From Planctomycetota bacterium (GTDB taxonomy: Bacteria; Planctomycetota; Planctomycetia; Pirellulales; UBA1268): 39,218 bases of DNA. Positions 19,052-27,330 of the stretch are shown here, one piece after another. A program made the translations under genes and the position numbers. The first letter of the stretch is position 1, and the number at the start of each line of letters is the position of its first letter. The stretch lies in the NCBI GenBank assembly GCA_003671185.1, contig QWPN01000140.1, positions 1 to 39,218 of the forward strand, in the 5' to 3' direction. Below the pieces are notes generated by a model. It was not told the origin of the DNA and did not search any database. It saw nothing but the letters and a program-made list of their open reading frames with translations.

Positions 19052-19279
19052 CTAGCGCTCGTCGCCGCTGGCCACGAGGGTGGCCGTGGACGACTCGGTG
19101 GAATCCTCGGGGTGCCACAGCGGCATGCCGCGCTGGATGCGTTCCGCGAGGATGTCGATCTTCTGCCTGGAGCCGGCCGGGGCGCTGGTCGGAATGAACT
19201 CCGACGTGCACTGGGGCTCGAAATTCTCGTCGTGACCGTACAGCTCGATGATTTCAAAAACGTTGCGAATCCGGGCCAT
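19052..19279 (-). CDS. Small hypothetical protein (75 aa)
   Basis: MARIRNVFEIIELYGHDENFEPQCTSEFIPTSAPAGSRQKIDILAERIQRGMPLWHPEDSTESSTATLVASGDER; AGGAG upstream. Confidence 0.7.
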   Translation of the reverse strand: MARIRNVFEIIELYGHDENFEPQCTSEFIPTSAPAGSRQKIDILAERIQRGMPLWHPEDSTESSTATLVASGDER

Positions 19280-19702
19280 CTGAAAGAACCCACTCCTTAC
19301 GACGCAAAGCGGACATCTCGACCCGTCAGGCTGGCGGAACGGCCCGCCGGCCCCGGGCTTCATTTCTCGTTGCTTCCACGCACGCATGACTGTCACCACC
19401 AGACCGCCGGAGCGGTCAGGAGGCCGTCATGCGATCCGCGGGCGGGGCGACTGGGGAGCCGCGGCGGGCGTGACGTGCGACGCGAACGTCGACATTATGG
19501 ATGCGGGTTCACGCGAGTCAAACAATTCGTCCGCCGGCGCAACGAGCCCGAAAAAACCGCACTTTTTGCCTGCGATTGTCCGTCACAATCGCTGCCAATT
19601 ACCATGGACGTCCGACCCGGGTGCCGGGGGCGGCCGAGCCGCCCGCACGTGCGGGAGCGACGTGGTCGGCGGGCGGCAGTGGTGCCGCGGCCGACCGAAC
19701 CG

Positions 19703-21073
19703 ATGCTGCAACTCACAGGTTCGCTGACGAACTACCCGGCCCGCGTCTCTTTCGCGGCCTACGTGCTCACGATGCTGGTCGGCGGATTCGTGCTCACCCT
19801 GCCCGTGGCGGGCAATCCCGAACGTCCGCCGGTGTCGTTCGTCGACGGGCTGTTCACCGCCACGAGCGCCTGTTGCGTGACGGGGCTCACGGTGCGGTCC
19901 ACGCTGCACGATTTCTCCGCGTTCGGTCAGGCCGTGATCCTGTTTCTCATCCAACTGGGCGGCCTGGGAATCATGACGATCACCACGCTCGTGGCCTTCC
20001 AGATCGGCGGCCAGGCCACGCTGCGCCAGCGCGCCCTGGTGGCCGACACGCTGGGCATCAGGTCGGGCCACGACCTGCGCTGGGTGACGTACGCCGTGCT
20101 GCTCACCGTGACGCTGGCCGAGCTGGCCGGGTTCGCGCTGCTCTGCTGGGCCACCTGGGGCAGCGGTCCCCCGGCCGCGGTCGCCTGGCGGTCGTTGTTC
20201 CACTCCGTGTCGGCATTCTGCAACGCCGGCTTCGCCCTGGGCGACGAGAACCTGATGCCGGACGCGGGCAACGTGCCGGTGAACCTGGTGATCTGCGGGC
20301 TGATCATCGTGGGCGGCCTCGGCTTCCCGGTGATCTTCGACGTGGTGTCGCGGCTGCGGCGGCGCGAGCGGGTCTGGGATCGGCTGCACACGCAATCGAA
20401 GATGATGATCATCGGGACGGCCTGCCTGCTCGCCTTCGGCGCCGGTTCCTTTTGGGTGCTGGAGTGGGAGGAGGCGATCGCCCGGGAGCCGCTGGTCACC
20501 AAGCTGCTGATGGGCCTGTTCCACTCCACCACCTGCCGCACGGCCGGTTTCAACACCGTCGATTACGCGGCGCTGTCGAGCGCCACGCTGTTCCTGGCGA
20601 TCATTCTCATGGCCATCGGGGCCGGCCCCTGTTCCACAGGCGGCGGCTTCAAGGTGAGCACGTTCATGACGATCGTGGTCGGTTCCTGGTCGAGTTTTCG
20701 CGGGTTGCGGCGGGCCAACTTCTTCCGGCGCACGATCCCCGCGCCGGCCATCCAACGGGCGACGGCCGCATCGCTCCTGTTCGCGGCGGTGGCGATCGCC
20801 GCCCTGGTGGCGCTGCTCGTGCTGGAGACCCGCGGTGTGCTCGCCTCCCGGCCGCGCTGGTTCCTGGAGGCGCTGTTCGAGTGCATCTCGGCGTTGGGCA
20901 CGGTGGGCCTGTCGACGGGCATCACGGCATCCCTCACCGACCCCGGCAAGATCGTGCTCGTGGTGCTGATGCTGGTGGGGCGGCTGGGCCCCGTCACGGC
21001 GGCGGCTGCGCTGGCCAGGCGGCGCGATGCGTATCAACCCGAATACCCCGAGGAGGAGCCGCTCATCGGCTGA
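19703..21073 (+). CDS. TrkH/KtrB family potassium transporter membrane subunit
   Basis: Filter-like segments TSACCVTGLTV, STTCRTAGFNTVD, GAGPCSTGGGFKVST, SALGTVGLSTGIT; multiple TM helices. Confidence 0.92.
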   Translation: MLQLTGSLTNYPARVSFAAYVLTMLVGGFVLTLPVAGNPERPPVSFVDGLFTATSACCVTGLTVRSTLHDFSAFGQAVILFLIQLGGLGIMTITTLVAFQIGGQATLRQRALVADTLGIRSGHDLRWVTYAVLLTVTLAELAGFALLCWATWGSGPPAAVAWRSLFHSVSAFCNAGFALGDENLMPDAGNVPVNLVICGLIIVGGLGFPVIFDVVSRLRRRERVWDRLHTQSKMMIIGTACLLAFGAGSFWVLEWEEAIAREPLVTKLLMGLFHSTTCRTAGFNTVDYAALSSATLFLAIILMAIGAGPCSTGGGFKVSTFMTIVVGSWSSFRGLRRANFFRRTIPAPAIQRATAASLLFAAVAIAALVALLVLETRGVLASRPRWFLEALFECISALGTVGLSTGITASLTDPGKIVLVVLMLVGRLGPVTAAAALARRRDAYQPEYPEEEPLIG

Positions 21074-21079
21074 CGGACC

Positions 21080-21745
21080 ATGGCACCGACCAAGAAATTC
21101 ATCATGCTCGGCATGGGCTCGTTCGGCACGGCCCTGACCCGAAAGCTGGCGTCCAATGGCTGCCAGGTGACGGGCGTCGATCAGCGGCGCGAGCGGCTCG
21201 ATCTCGTCAAGAATGTGGTCCACGAGGCGGTGATCGGCGATTCCACCGATCGCCAACTGCTGGAGAACCTGGCCATCCGCGATGCCACGGCCGTGTTCAT
21301 CTCGCTGGGCGAGAACATCTCCACGTCTCTGCTGGCCACCCTGCACGTCAAGGAGTTGGGGGCGCGCAACGTGATCGTGAAGGGCGTGACGCTGGAGCAC
21401 GGCAAGATCCTCGAACATCTGGGCGCCGACCGCGTCGTGTTTCCGGAGGAGGAGGTGGCCCGGGAACTGGCCGACCGCATGACCTGGCCGAACGTCCTCG
21501 ATTACCTGCCGATCGATCCCGACTACAGCGTGGCGGAGGTGGCGATGCCCGCATCGCTGTCGGGCCGGACGCTCGCCGACGCCAACCTGCGCAGCCGCAT
21601 CGGCGTGCACGTGATGGGCATCAAGGACGTGATGCGGGGCAAGTTCGAGATGTTCCCCGACGGCAAGACGATGCTGCTCGACGACCAGGTGCTGCTGGTC
21701 GTGGGCCGCGAAAAGGAACTGGCGGCCCTGCGCGAGATGGCGTAG
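21080..21745 (+). CDS. TrkA/KtrA family potassium uptake regulatory protein (RCK_N + RCK_C)
   Basis: KFIMLGMGSFGTALTRKLASNGCQVTGVDQ, AVIGDSTDRQLLENLAIRDATAVFISLGEN, C-terminal TrkA_C; starts 6 bp after TrkH stop. Confidence 0.93.
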   Translation: MAPTKKFIMLGMGSFGTALTRKLASNGCQVTGVDQRRERLDLVKNVVHEAVIGDSTDRQLLENLAIRDATAVFISLGENISTSLLATLHVKELGARNVIVKGVTLEHGKILEHLGADRVVFPEEEVARELADRMTWPNVLDYLPIDPDYSVAEVAMPASLSGRTLADANLRSRIGVHVMGIKDVMRGKFEMFPDGKTMLLDDQVLLVVGREKELAALREMA

Positions 21746-21775
21746 CCGACGGGGGAACGGGGCCGATCCGGGGCC

Positions 21776-22237
21776 TTACTGACCCGGCGGGCCGGGGGGC
21801 AGGGCGATTTCCACGTCGGCGGGCGGCGCGACCTGCGCGGGCGGCGTTGACGGTGCGGCGCCGGGATCGAACTTGGGCGTGTCGACGCCCGTGTGTTCCT
21901 CCAGGTCGGCGGTCAGCGACATGCGCTCGGCTCCTGCAGGCCGCAGTTCCAGCATCGTCACGCCCCACTGGTCGCGGGTCTTCTTTCCCTCCACGACGAC
22001 GATGCCGCGTCCCCGCGATCCCGAGGCATCGAATTCCAGGTGGGCGATGCCGTCGGTTTCGTTGGCGGTGCCGCGGACCGCACCGCACTGCACCGTGCCG
22101 CCGAGCGCCTCGGCGACCCGGGTGTTGGTGCGGACCTCGTCCAACGCCTGCAGGGCCACGGGGTGCTGTGACAACCTGCCACATCCGGTCGCCAGGATCA
22201 TCGCCACGCCGAGTCCCACGAACGTCAGTCGCTGCAT
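21776..22237 (-). CDS. Lipoprotein with Coa1-like (cytochrome oxidase assembly protein 1) domain
   Basis: Lipobox LATGC; ALDEVRTNTRVAEALGGTVQCGAVRG..GIAHLEFDASGSRGRGIVVVEGKKTRDQWGVTMLELRP. Confidence 0.65.
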   Translation of the reverse strand: MQRLTFVGLGVAMILATGCGRLSQHPVALQALDEVRTNTRVAEALGGTVQCGAVRGTANETDGIAHLEFDASGSRGRGIVVVEGKKTRDQWGVTMLELRPAGAERMSLTADLEEHTGVDTPKFDPGAAPSTPPAQVAPPADVEIALPPGPPGQ

Positions 22238-22296
22238 CGATCGTTCCTCCGTGAACGTACGGGCTGTTTCGTGAGGGCAGTCGGCGGGTCGGTGCG

Positions 22297-22899
22297 TCAA
22301 CCCTTGGCGTCGTGCTTGCGGCACCAGGCGATCTTGTCGGCCGTGGTCGTGGGCAGGCCGCCCGTCGTGGCCTTGGCGGCGGCCTTGGCCGCCGGTGCGG
22401 GGGTCTCGGGCTGTTCGACCTCAGGCTCGGCAGCAACCGCCTCGGCTGCGGGCGCATCGACTGCCGCCGGCTTGCCGCCGCGAGCGCGGGCCAGAATCTC
22501 GGCGGTCGACGGTTTGCCCGGCGCCGCAGCCGGCTTGGCTGCAGCGCCGCCCTTGCCGCGGGCCGCGGCGAGGATGTCGGCCGTCGAGGGCTTGCCCGCG
22601 ACGGCGGGTTTGGCGGCGGGCTTCACGGCCTCCTTGGCGGCAGCCGGCTTGGCCGGCTTCTCCTTCGCCTCGGCCGGCTTGGGCAGTGGCTTGGGGACGA
22701 CCTTCAGGCAGGAGGGATCGATGTCGTACCAGCCCGTGTTGTTGTACTGGTCGAACTCCACGAGGCAGCGGCCGTTCATGTTGACGGTCTTGACCTGCCC
22801 GGTGGCGTGCGTGAACCGTGCCAGCTCCGGCGCCGTCGACTCGACGACCACGTACCTGTCAGTCCACTCCGACTTGAGCCGCTCGATGACGTCGAACAT
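22297..22899 (-). CDS. Hypothetical protein with Ala/Pro/Lys-rich linker and repeated KPSTA(D/E)IL motif
   Basis: MFDVIERLKSEWTDRYVVVESTAPELARF..CLVEFDQYNNTGWYDIDPSCLKVV + repeated GKPSTADILAAARG / GKPSTAEILARARG. Confidence 0.75.
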   Translation of the reverse strand: MFDVIERLKSEWTDRYVVVESTAPELARFTHATGQVKTVNMNGRCLVEFDQYNNTGWYDIDPSCLKVVPKPLPKPAEAKEKPAKPAAAKEAVKPAAKPAVAGKPSTADILAAARGKGGAAAKPAAAPGKPSTAEILARARGGKPAAVDAPAAEAVAAEPEVEQPETPAPAAKAAAKATTGGLPTTTADKIAWCRKHDAKG

Positions 22900-22974
22900 A
22901 GATGGGCACCGGGACCGGGGACCAGGATTGACCATGGAGAATGTGATCGATCGGGCGGGCGATCGCAAGGTGCG

Positions 22975-23496
22975 TCAGCGGCCGCCGCCGCCGGGCGTCG
23001 GCCGTGGCAGGGACTCCATCGCGAGCAGCCCCCGCGGGCCGATCGTGTAGGTCCAGCGGAGCGTGGCCGGCAGGGTGCCGTCGAGCGCCGGCGCCGGGAT
23101 CCGCACGATGTCCGCCGGGTCGGGACCCGTGCGATAGGTCGACCCCAGCCAGATGGGCGGCTCGTGCAGCCGGCAGGCGATTTCGAAGAGCAACGTGTCC
23201 GGCTCCGCGGCGCCGGCCACGCTGGCGGCGAAGTGTGACCGTCCGGCGAGGCCCACGGCCAGCAGCGCCGGTCGGTCGGCCGGGCCGGCGAGCGACACCT
23301 CGACGAGCACGGGGGATGCCGGCCAGCGCGGGTCGGCCGCCGTGTCGACTCCACCCTCGACCGAGTCGGCGACAAGCCGGTCCGCCACGGTGACGGAGTG
23401 CCGCCAGCGGTCTCCGTCCCAGGTGAACTCGACGACGGTGCGGCCTGCCGCGATCCGCTGCGGTGGCCGCCGGGCCGGGGATTCGAGTGGAGGCAT
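22975..23496 (-). CDS. Hypothetical protein
   Basis: MPPLESPARRPPQRIAAGRTVVEFTWDGDRWRHSVTV...; GGAG 8 nt upstream of ATG 23496; alternative start 23541. Confidence 0.65.
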   Translation of the reverse strand: MPPLESPARRPPQRIAAGRTVVEFTWDGDRWRHSVTVADRLVADSVEGGVDTAADPRWPASPVLVEVSLAGPADRPALLAVGLAGRSHFAASVAGAAEPDTLLFEIACRLHEPPIWLGSTYRTGPDPADIVRIPAPALDGTLPATLRWTYTIGPRGLLAMESLPRPTPGGGGR

Positions 23497-23575
23497 GGGA
23501 ACGACTCCGGGAGCATGTGCCGCGGCGGTTTGCCATAGCATAGTCGTGAGTTCGCTCCTCGCTCCGGGGCCGCCC

Positions 23576-24493
23576 ATGGAACCGCGTCGCTCGCTCGGCT
23601 GGCCGATCCTGCTGGGGGTCGTGCTCATCGCCTCGATCATCGCCCTCACGGTGGGCTGGGTGCTGGTGAGCATCGCGGCGGCCCTGGGGTCGACGAACGC
23701 GGCGTTTTACTGGGCGATCCTCGGTGTCGGCGTGGCGCTGCTGGTGGTCGTGCTGGCCGGCGTGATCGTCTACCTGGCGCTCACCATCAAGGCCATCGCC
23801 CTGTCACAGCGGCAGAGCAACTTCATCGACAGCGTGACGCACGAACTCAAGAGCCCGCTGGCCTCGCTGCAACTCTCCCTGCAGACCATCACCCGCCGGC
23901 CCCTGCCGCCGGACCAACAGGCCGACTTCCACCGCTTCATGCTCCAGGACGTGGAACGGCTCGACAGGCTCATCGACCACCTGCTCGACGCCGCCAAGAC
24001 TCTGCACCGGCGGCCGGCGGCCGGGGCCGTGACGGAGGTGCTGCCGGTGCTGCGGCAGGTGTGTGCCGGCGTGGTGCAGCGGTACGGTGTGCCCACGGAG
24101 AGTATCCGCTTCGAGGATGGCACCGACGCGGAATCGTTGCGGGTGCGGGGCCGGTCCGCCGATGTGGAGATCGTGTTCCGCAACCTGATCGACAACGCGG
24201 TGAAGTATGCGCTGCCCGAGCCCTGTGTCAGGGTGTCGACCAGCGCGCAGCGCGGGCGTGTGACGGTGACCGTGGCCGACAACGGTCCGGGCATACCGCC
24301 CGGAGAACGACAGCGGGTGTTCCGCCGGTTCGTGCGCTTGGGCAGCGAACTCGAGCGGTCGACCCAGGGCACCGGCCTGGGGCTGTTTTTGGTCAGGTCC
24401 CTGGTGCGGCAGATGCGGGGCAGCGTGGCGGTGCATGCCGGGCCGGACGGCACGGGAACGCTCGTGGCGGTGGATCTGCCGGCCGCTCCCTGA
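23576..24493 (+). CDS. Membrane sensor histidine kinase
   Basis: Two N-terminal TM helices; FIDSVTHELKSPLASLQLSLQTI; FRNLIDNAVKYA; VADNGPGIPPGE; GTGLGLFLVRSLVRQMRG. Confidence 0.93.
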   Translation: MEPRRSLGWPILLGVVLIASIIALTVGWVLVSIAAALGSTNAAFYWAILGVGVALLVVVLAGVIVYLALTIKAIALSQRQSNFIDSVTHELKSPLASLQLSLQTITRRPLPPDQQADFHRFMLQDVERLDRLIDHLLDAAKTLHRRPAAGAVTEVLPVLRQVCAGVVQRYGVPTESIRFEDGTDAESLRVRGRSADVEIVFRNLIDNAVKYALPEPCVRVSTSAQRGRVTVTVADNGPGIPPGERQRVFRRFVRLGSELERSTQGTGLGLFLVRSLVRQMRGSVAVHAGPDGTGTLVAVDLPAAP

Positions 24494-24497
24494 ACAC

Positions 24498-24514
24498 CGC
24501 CGCGGATGGCGGCG
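24498..24514 (+). terminator. Candidate terminator hairpin after histidine kinase
   Basis: CGCCGC-ggatg-GCGGCG followed by CGGCTCTTT, directly after stop 24493. Confidence 0.35.
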
Positions 24515-24583
24515 CGGCTCTTTGCGGCGACGCCGGGGCTGGTCTAATCGCGGCTTCCACCCCACCAGCCCCGCGACCAACCC

Positions 24584-26233
24584 ATGCACCCACACGCCTC
24601 GCCCAGCATCCCCGCCGTCGACGTCGTCCCCATCCGCCGCGTGCTCGTCAGCGTGTTCGACAAGACGGGCCTCGACCGCTTGGCGCGGGGCCTGGTGGCC
24701 GCCGGGGTGCGCGTGGCGAGCACGGGCGGCACGAGTACGGCCCTGGCCGCGCTCGGCATCGCCGTCGAGGACGTGTCGACGATCACGGGCTTCCCGGAGG
24801 TCCTCGATGGTCGCGTCAAGACGCTCCATCCGCGAATCTTCGCCGGCATCCTCGCCCGATCCGACCGGACCGACGACGCGCAGGTGCTTGCCGCGCACGG
24901 CATCGAACGCTTCGACGCGGTGATCGTCAACCTCTACCCCTTCGAGAGCGTCGTGGCCAAGCCCGGGTGCACGCCGGCCGAGGCGATCGAACTCATCGAC
25001 ATCGGTGGACCCAGCCTCGTGCGGGCGGCGGCCAAGAACCACGCGTTTGCGGCCGTGGTCACCAGTCCCGAGCAGTACGACGATTTTCTCGCCGCCCTGA
25101 GCCGCGGCGGCACCACGCTGGCCGAACGGCGGCTGCTGGCCGCACGGGCCTTCGAGCGCACCGCGGCCTACGACGCCGTGATCAGCCGCTGGATGGCCAC
25201 GCACGCCGCGCTGGTAGCCGAGCCGACGCCCGACCCGGTCGCTGCGGATGCGGAGGACGAGCCGCCGTTGCCCGCCCGGTTCTCGCTGGAGCTCGAGCGC
25301 CGGCTGCCGCTGCGATACGGCGAGAATCCCCACCAGTCGGCGGCGCTCTTTGCGCCGGTGGGCACGCACCTGGGGCTGGCAGGCCTGCGGCAGTTGTGCG
25401 GCAAGGAACTGTCCTTCAACAACCTGCTCGACCTCGACGCGGCCACGCGGCTGGCCGGACTGATCAAGGATCCGGCTGCAGTCGTCATCAAGCACACGAA
25501 TCCCTGCGGCGCGGCCTCGGCGGGCACGGTGGCCGTGGCCCTGGAGACGGCCCTGGCCGCCGACCCCACCAGCGCCTTCGGGTCGATCGTGGCCGTGAAC
25601 CGCACGTTCGATCGGGCCTGCGCGGAGGTGCTGCTGACCCCGGGGCTGTTCGTGGAGGTGATCGCGGCCCCGGCGTTCGCCGCCGAGGCGGTTGAACTGC
25701 TCACCACGCGGCCATCGTGGAAGGCGAGCGTCCGACTGGTGGAGGTGCCTGGAGGCGACCCCTGGGAGGCCACGGCGGGCCTGGAACTGCGGAGCGTGGC
25801 CGGGGCGGTGTTGGCCCAGCGTCCCGATGACGCCTGCGATGATCCGGCCACGTGGCGTGTGGTGACGAAGGCTGCGCCGCCGGCGGCATTGACGCAGCCG
25901 CTCGACTTCGCCTTCACCATCGTCCGCCGGCTGACGAGCAACGCCATCGCGGTCTGCAGGGGCACGAGCCTGGCGGGCGCCGGCATCGGACAGACGAGTC
26001 GCGTCGACGCCGTGCGCATCGCCCTGGAGAAGGCGGGCGATCGGGCCCGGGGCGGCGTGCTCGCCTCCGATGCCTTCTTCCCATTTCCAGACTCGATCGA
26101 CTTGATCGTGCGGGCCGGCATCGCGGCGGTCGTGCAACCGGGCGGCTCGAAGCGGGACGCGGAGGTGATTGCGGCGGCCGACGCCGCGGGACTGCCCATG
26201 GTGTTCACGTCGCGCCGGCACTTCCGGCACTGA
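24584..26233 (+). CDS. purH: Bifunctional AICAR formyltransferase/IMP cyclohydrolase PurH
   Basis: VLVSVFDKTGLDRLARGL..STGGTSTAL..TGFPEVLDGRVKTLHPRI..DIGGPSLVRAAAKNH..CGKELSFNNLLDLDAA..VIKHTNPCGAA..SDAFFPFPDSIDL. Confidence 0.97.
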   Translation: MHPHASPSIPAVDVVPIRRVLVSVFDKTGLDRLARGLVAAGVRVASTGGTSTALAALGIAVEDVSTITGFPEVLDGRVKTLHPRIFAGILARSDRTDDAQVLAAHGIERFDAVIVNLYPFESVVAKPGCTPAEAIELIDIGGPSLVRAAAKNHAFAAVVTSPEQYDDFLAALSRGGTTLAERRLLAARAFERTAAYDAVISRWMATHAALVAEPTPDPVAADAEDEPPLPARFSLELERRLPLRYGENPHQSAALFAPVGTHLGLAGLRQLCGKELSFNNLLDLDAATRLAGLIKDPAAVVIKHTNPCGAASAGTVAVALETALAADPTSAFGSIVAVNRTFDRACAEVLLTPGLFVEVIAAPAFAAEAVELLTTRPSWKASVRLVEVPGGDPWEATAGLELRSVAGAVLAQRPDDACDDPATWRVVTKAAPPAALTQPLDFAFTIVRRLTSNAIAVCRGTSLAGAGIGQTSRVDAVRIALEKAGDRARGGVLASDAFFPFPDSIDLIVRAGIAAVVQPGGSKRDAEVIAAADAAGLPMVFTSRRHFRH

Positions 26234-26239
26234 TTTCAC

Positions 26240-26269
26240 GCCCGCCGGGCCATCCTGGCCCCGGCGGGC
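26240..26269 (+). terminator. Hairpin 1 downstream of purH
   Basis: GCCCGCCGG-GCCA tcc TGGCCCCGGCGGGC, 13 bp with one bulge, directly after purH stop. Confidence 0.6.
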
Positions 26270-26272
26270 TTG

Positions 26273-26311
26273 CGCGGTCGCGGGGAACGCCAAAGGGTTC
26301 CCCGGACCGCG
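26273..26311 (+). terminator. Hairpin 2 downstream of purH (GGGGAA type)
   Basis: CGCGGTC(g)CGGGGAAC-gccaaagg-GTTCCCCGGACCGCG; 15 bp with one bulge. Confidence 0.6.
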
Positions 26312-26318
26312 AGCGGCC

Positions 26319-26363
26319 GCCTTCCGGGCGGCCGTTGCCGCTGCCGCGGCGAGGGTGCGCGGC
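26319..26363. repeat. 45-bp repeat, copy 1
   Basis: GCCTTCCGGGCGGCCGTTGCCGCTGCCGCGGCGAGGGTGCGCGGC. Confidence 0.85.
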
Positions 26364-26438
26364 GGTGCGGTGTGGGGTCTGCATCAACACCGTGCGGAGT
26401 CGTTATGCCCAACGGCCCTGGGCCTCCCGGTGTGGCTG

Positions 26439-26483
26439 GCCTTCCGAGCGGCCGTTGCCGCTGCCGCGGCGAGGATGCGCGGC
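26439..26483. repeat. 45-bp repeat, copy 2 (exactly 120 bp after copy 1)
   Basis: GCCTTCCGAGCGGCCGTTGCCGCTGCCGCGGCGAGGATGCGCGGC; 43/45 identical to copy 1. Confidence 0.85.
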
Positions 26484-26544
26484 TCGTCTGACGGGGGTGG
26501 GTGTCACATCTGGGACCTGGCGCACCATCGAGTAATATCGCGGC

Positions 26545-27324
26545 ATGAACGTGCTCCAGGAAATCGTCGCCAGGAAACACCGCGAGGTGGCGCTCGCCCG
26601 CGAGCGAGTGCCCACGGCCGCCCTCGAGGGCCGGTTGGCCGTGGCACCAGCGCCGCGCGATTTCTTCGCGGCCCTGGCGGCGCCGGGGCCGATCCGCCTG
26701 ATCGCCGAGTTCAAACGCAAGAGCCCATCGGCGGGTGAAATCCGACCGGGGTCGACCGTCGAGGACGTGGTCCGCGGCTATGCGGCCGCCGGCGCCTCCT
26801 GTCTGTCTGTGCTCACCGACGCCGTGGGGTTTGGCGGCAGCCTCGTCGATCTGGAATCGGCCCGGGTCGCGGTGCCGCTGCCCGTGCTGCGCAAGGAGTT
26901 CGTGATCGATGACTACCAGGTCGTCGAGGCCCGGGCCCATGGTGCGGACGCCGTGCTTCTGATCGCGGAGTGCCTCGACGACTGCCGGCTGCGGAGCTTG
27001 TACCGACGCATCATCGACATGGGCATGACGCCGCTCGTGGAGTTGCACGACGAGACGAACCTGGCCCGCGTGCTCGATCTCGGTGCCACGCTCGTCGGCG
27101 TCAACAACCGCGACCTCAGCACCATGACCACCGACCTCGACCACGTGCTGCGGCTGCGCGACCGGGTGCCCGCGGAATGCGTGCTCGTGGCCGAGAGCGG
27201 CATCCGCACCCGCGCCGACGTCGAGCGGCTGGAGGCCGCCGGCATCGGTGCCATGCTGGTGGGTGAGTCGCTGCTCAAGAGCCGTGATCCCGGTGCAGCC
27301 GCGGCGGCCCTGCTCGGGCGCTGA
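26545..27324 (+). CDS. trpC: Indole-3-glycerol-phosphate synthase TrpC
   Basis: VLQEIVARKHREVALARE..IAEFKRKSPSAGEIRPG..VLRKEFVIDDYQVVEARAHGADAVLLI..LVGVNNRDLSTM..LVAESGIRTRADV..AMLVGESLLKS. Confidence 0.97.
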   Translation: MNVLQEIVARKHREVALARERVPTAALEGRLAVAPAPRDFFAALAAPGPIRLIAEFKRKSPSAGEIRPGSTVEDVVRGYAAAGASCLSVLTDAVGFGGSLVDLESARVAVPLPVLRKEFVIDDYQVVEARAHGADAVLLIAECLDDCRLRSLYRRIIDMGMTPLVELHDETNLARVLDLGATLVGVNNRDLSTMTTDLDHVLRLRDRVPAECVLVAESGIRTRADVERLEAAGIGAMLVGESLLKSRDPGAAAAALLGR

Positions 27325-27330
27325 GCGGCA

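Noticed and set aside
19583-21610. 675-aa minus-strand ORF
   Set aside because: Antisense to the K+ transporter genes; His/Arg/Gln-rich low-complexity translation.
19501-22254. 917-aa plus-strand ORF
   Set aside because: Out-of-frame overlap of trkH and the TrkA-like gene; Arg/Gly/Ala/His-rich composition typical of spurious frames in high-GC DNA.
23804-26293. 829-aa minus-strand ORF
   Set aside because: Antisense to the histidine kinase and purH, which have unambiguous family motifs.
26234-26544. Possible tRNA or small gene between purH and trpC
   Set aside because: No cloverleaf or supported ORF; contents explained by hairpins and the 120-bp spaced repeat.
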